Positions 62,055-64,000 of a stretch of 64,000 nucleotides of DNA are shown here, one piece after another. The DNA is from an uncultured Bacteroidales bacterium (GTDB lineage: Bacteria; Bacteroidota; Bacteroidia; Bacteroidales; Muribaculaceae), in contig CACYSG010000001.1 in the NCBI GenBank assembly GCA_902776955.1, positions 62,001-126,000 on the forward strand. Reading direction: 5' to 3'. Numbering within the stretch: position 1 is the first letter of the stretch; the number at the start of each line of letters is the position of its first letter. Position numbers and translations under genes: made by a program. The notes under the pieces were generated by a model. That model was not told where the DNA came from. It did not search any database and saw only the letters and a list, made by a program, of their open reading frames with translations.

Positions 62055-62062
62055 CAAATTTA
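62055..62062 (-). promoter_or_regulatory. -7 element of the lemA operon
   Basis: Minus-strand TAAATTTG, about 44 bases before the lemA ATG. Confidence 0.5.
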
Positions 62063-62137
62063 CATCATTCCTGACAAACTATCGCAATAAATGTGCCATT
62101 TTTTGAAGTTAGTCACCTTTTTAACGTGAGTTTGACA

Positions 62138-62178
62138 AAATTAAAGTGTGGATGTTCATTTTATCCACACTTTAATTT
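62138..62178 (-). terminator. Terminator after the SUMF1 gene
   Basis: AAATTAAAGTGTGGAT (62138-62153) pairs perfectly with ATCCACACTTTAATTT (62163-62178), loop 9. On the minus strand it ends in a T-rich tract, and lies just after the stop at 62205. Confidence 0.8.
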
Positions 62179-62204
62179 CACTGAACTAGTGTTTTCTTAT
62201 CTAG

Positions 62205-63215
62205 TCAGATGTCCTGGGCGTCAAGGGCCAGCCTCATGCCGATGCCGTAGCTGCGGTAGGATGGAGCGACTGAATTGCGGAACGACACGCGGCAGAACCA
62301 CTGGTCGAAATACCAGCATCCGCCCCGATAGACCCGTCCCGTTCCCGAAGAGGGTCCGGTGGGATTGGTCTGGGCTTCGATCGAGTATCCCGCGAACCAG
62401 TCCTGGCACCACTCGTGCACATTGCCACTCATATCGTTCAGTCCCAGTTCATTGGGATTCCTCGTTGCCACATAGTGGGTGCCGTAGTAGTCGGTTCCCC
62501 TCATCATCCAGGAGTCATTGCCCGAGTACCATCCCACCGCGTCGAGCATGTCACTGCCCGCATACTTGTATCCCTCGCTCTTGATGCCACCGCGTGCCGC
62601 AAATTCCCACTCGGCTTCGGTGGGCAGGCGGAATGTCCTTCCGGTCAAGTCGTTCAAGGCCGCGATGAACTGTTGGCAGTCGTCCCATGAGACGGTTTCG
62701 ACGGGTAAAGTGCTGTCCCTGAAGTAGCTGGGGTTGTCACCCATGACGGCGATCCATAGTTCCTGGGTGACCTCGGTCTGGGCGATGTAGAAAGTCGATA
62801 ACGTGACCTGGTGGACGGGCCTCTCGCGGTCGTTGGCGTCGGTGCCCTGTTCGTTGGTCGCCCCCATTGTGAACGTACCACCCTCGACGGGAATCATAAC
62901 GAACGAGACGCCGCCGACGTTAAACTCTTCCTCCTCGGGCGGGAAATCAAGATTCCCGAGTATATAGGCGATGAGCGTGGTGGCATCGGTGATGTTGATC
63001 TCGCCATCCCTGTTCACATCGGCATTGTATTGGTCGATGAGGTTATCGCCACCCAGCAGATTGGCGATGAGTTTGGTGGCATCGGTGATATTGACCTCGC
63101 CGTCGCCGTTCACGTCACCGCGCAGTCCTGCAGCGGCCTGCAGCGGCAGCGCCACTAGCGCTAAAGCGAGCAGCAGGCGCCATATATGATTGAAACAATG
63201 GTTTTTCATCCTCAA
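62205..63215 (-). CDS. Secreted dockerin-like plus SUMF1 domain protein
   Basis: The product is 336 residues. Signal peptide (ending LQAAAG), then two dockerin-like repeats (RGDVNGDGEVNITDATKLIA and a second near 67, NRDGEINITDATTLIAYIL), a Pro/Glu-rich linker, then an SUMF1/formylglycine-enzyme-like domain from about 108 (FVMIPVEGGTFTMGATNEQG, TQELWIAVMGDNPSYF, LPTEAEWEFAARGG, GNVHEWCQDWFAGY). The catalytic cysteine pair of true formylglycine-generating enzyme is not evident, so sulfatase maturation is doubtful. Here the dockerin pair is at the N-terminus, unlike the BspA genes. Confidence 0.87.
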   Translation of the reverse strand: MRMKNHCFNHIWRLLLALALVALPLQAAAGLRGDVNGDGEVNITDATKLIANLLGGDNLIDQYNADVNRDGEINITDATTLIAYILGNLDFPPEEEEFNVGGVSFVMIPVEGGTFTMGATNEQGTDANDRERPVHQVTLSTFYIAQTEVTQELWIAVMGDNPSYFRDSTLPVETVSWDDCQQFIAALNDLTGRTFRLPTEAEWEFAARGGIKSEGYKYAGSDMLDAVGWYSGNDSWMMRGTDYYGTHYVATRNPNELGLNDMSGNVHEWCQDWFAGYSIEAQTNPTGPSSGTGRVYRGGCWYFDQWFCRVSFRNSVAPSYRSYGIGMRLALDAQDI

Positions 63216-63229
63216 GTCTATTTGTGGGG

Positions 63230-64000
63230 TTACTTCATGCGCAGGACTTTCCTGGCGCGGTGCGGTTTGTTCTTGTGGGTCGTCACCTCGATGTTCACGC
63301 CCTCGAAAGGTCTGGAGCTTTCCTGGCCGTTGAGGTTGTAGTAGTGCACTTCGGCATTGTCGTTGTCCTCGCCGACTGCGGTGGTCACCGGCACTTCCTC
63401 GACCTGGGTCACGACATCGTGTCCCTCGTCGTTTATGGGCTCGAGGTAGAACGTCCTCAAGGGCTGGTAGCCTTTTTCCTCCATGAGCTGGTCCCAGTCG
63501 GCGGGCAGTTCCACGGCAACCGTTGACATGCTACCGCCGGGCATGATTTGCACCTTGTTGCGCGAGGGGTCACCCGTGATGATGAACGCCGTCTCGCCCT
63601 TGACCATCGTGGGGATGGTGAGCATCTGAGGCGCATCGCTGGCATACCACTCGGGTGTGGGGGTCATCTCGGCGTTCTCGTCTTCCTGCAAGCGTGCCAT
63701 GTACTGCTCCAGTGACACGTGTTCGTTGATGGCGCTACCCGGGTTGGCATAGTAGTGGGCATAGGCCCTCTCGTACAGAGGCCTGCGCGCTGTGGCAATC
63801 AGTTGGTCCTCAAGGTTGTCGACGGTGCCGTACTGGTCCTTGAGCAGGGAAGCCACTTCCTCGGTCATCATCACCGTTCGATGGGTGAACTGCACGCCGC
63901 TGCCCAGGGCGAGCTGGCAGCGCTCGGTGATGTCCCACGCCATGAGCTGCATGATTTTCTCGCCGTCGGTGGTTGCCGGTGGCATATTGTTGCCCCACAG
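63230..64000 (-). CDS. Secreted protein, 3' part only (start beyond window)
   Basis: The frame is open to the window edge at 64000 and continues upstream (LWGNNMPPATTDGEKIMQ precedes the first internal Met), so the N-terminus is missing. About 256 residues are visible. The end YYNLNGQESSRPFEGVNIEV is the C-terminal pattern seen also in the PKD protein (40417-42258). The preceding domain has MAWDITERCQLALGSGVQFT and LPADWDQLMEEKGYQPLRTF. I do not recognise the family. Fifteen bases downstream of it the SUMF1 gene starts, in the same direction, so they may be co-transcribed. Confidence 0.75.
   Translation of the reverse strand: MWGNNMPPATTDGEKIMQLMAWDITERCQLALGSGVQFTHRTVMMTEEVASLLKDQYGTVDNLEDQLIATARRPLYERAYAHYYANPGSAINEHVSLEQYMARLQEDENAEMTPTPEWYASDAPQMLTIPTMVKGETAFIITGDPSRNKVQIMPGGSMSTVAVELPADWDQLMEEKGYQPLRTFYLEPINDEGHDVVTQVEEVPVTTAVGEDNDNAEVHYYNLNGQESSRPFEGVNIEVTTHKNKPHRARKVLRMK

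Overview
The window reads as a chromosomal segment of a gut-type Bacteroidales bacterium (Muribaculaceae/Prevotellaceae-like, by impression). The reasons are: promoters of the Bacteroidetes form (TTG or TTTG near -33, TAnnTTTG near -7); no strong Shine-Dalgarno sequences; BspA-type leucine-rich surface proteins; secreted proteins ending in dockerin-like DVNGDG..NITD repeats or in a YYNL-G---P--G(I/V)N sorting-like tail; an M16 protease; an S41 protease; U32, AGCS and LemA/TPM proteins. Housekeeping genes (mfd, mutS, tyrS, glgB, pdxB, recO, rpsT, an RlmL-like methyltransferase, four kinds of tRNA locus) are scattered among lineage-specific secreted proteins. I see no phage, integrase, transposase or CRISPR array.

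Layout. 0-9 kb: a possible structured RNA, a 29-codon membrane peptide, a GC-rich repeat island, lipoproteins, a large M16 protease, and an ABC exporter operon ending in its own GntR/YtrA-type regulator with a clear palindromic operator. 9-19 kb: two secreted proteins, mfd, a RecA-fold ATPase-like protein with a degenerate P-loop, and an S41 protease. 19-23 kb: two tRNA-Asn, lipoproteins, and a membrane-anchored AraC regulator divergent from a six-helix membrane protein. 23.3-32.2 kb: a six-gene minus-strand operon (vWA-like lipoprotein, four-helix membrane protein, tubulin/FtsZ-like GTPase, very large actin/Hsp70-fold ATPase, single-span membrane protein, zinc-ribbon membrane protein). I consider this the most interesting multi-gene system here. 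32-40 kb: RlmL-like methyltransferase, a membrane protein overlapping pdxB, an AGCS transporter and glgB. 40-49 kb: a PKD-domain protein, a U32 protein, mutS, a triplicated repeat block, tyrS, and a protein built of FliM-N-like EIDAI repeats. 49-58 kb: three tandem BspA-like genes, each with its own duplicated promoter, leader and terminator. 58-64 kb: tRNA-Glu/rpsT/tRNA-Glu, recO, the lemA-TPM operon, a dockerin plus SUMF1 protein and a truncated secreted protein.

The second theme is repeats. Several short hairpin-forming families recur across the window: a GC-rich palindrome whose arms covary; a 9-bp GGAGAGAAC-type minisatellite; a T-tract/GATTTCT box followed by variable hairpins; and a CTTAGCGCC-type unit. 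One combination sits in frame inside pdxB and adds about 115 residues to the predicted enzyme. Intergenic gaps also carry reiterated AT-rich words. All functional calls come from reading motifs by eye; no database search was run.
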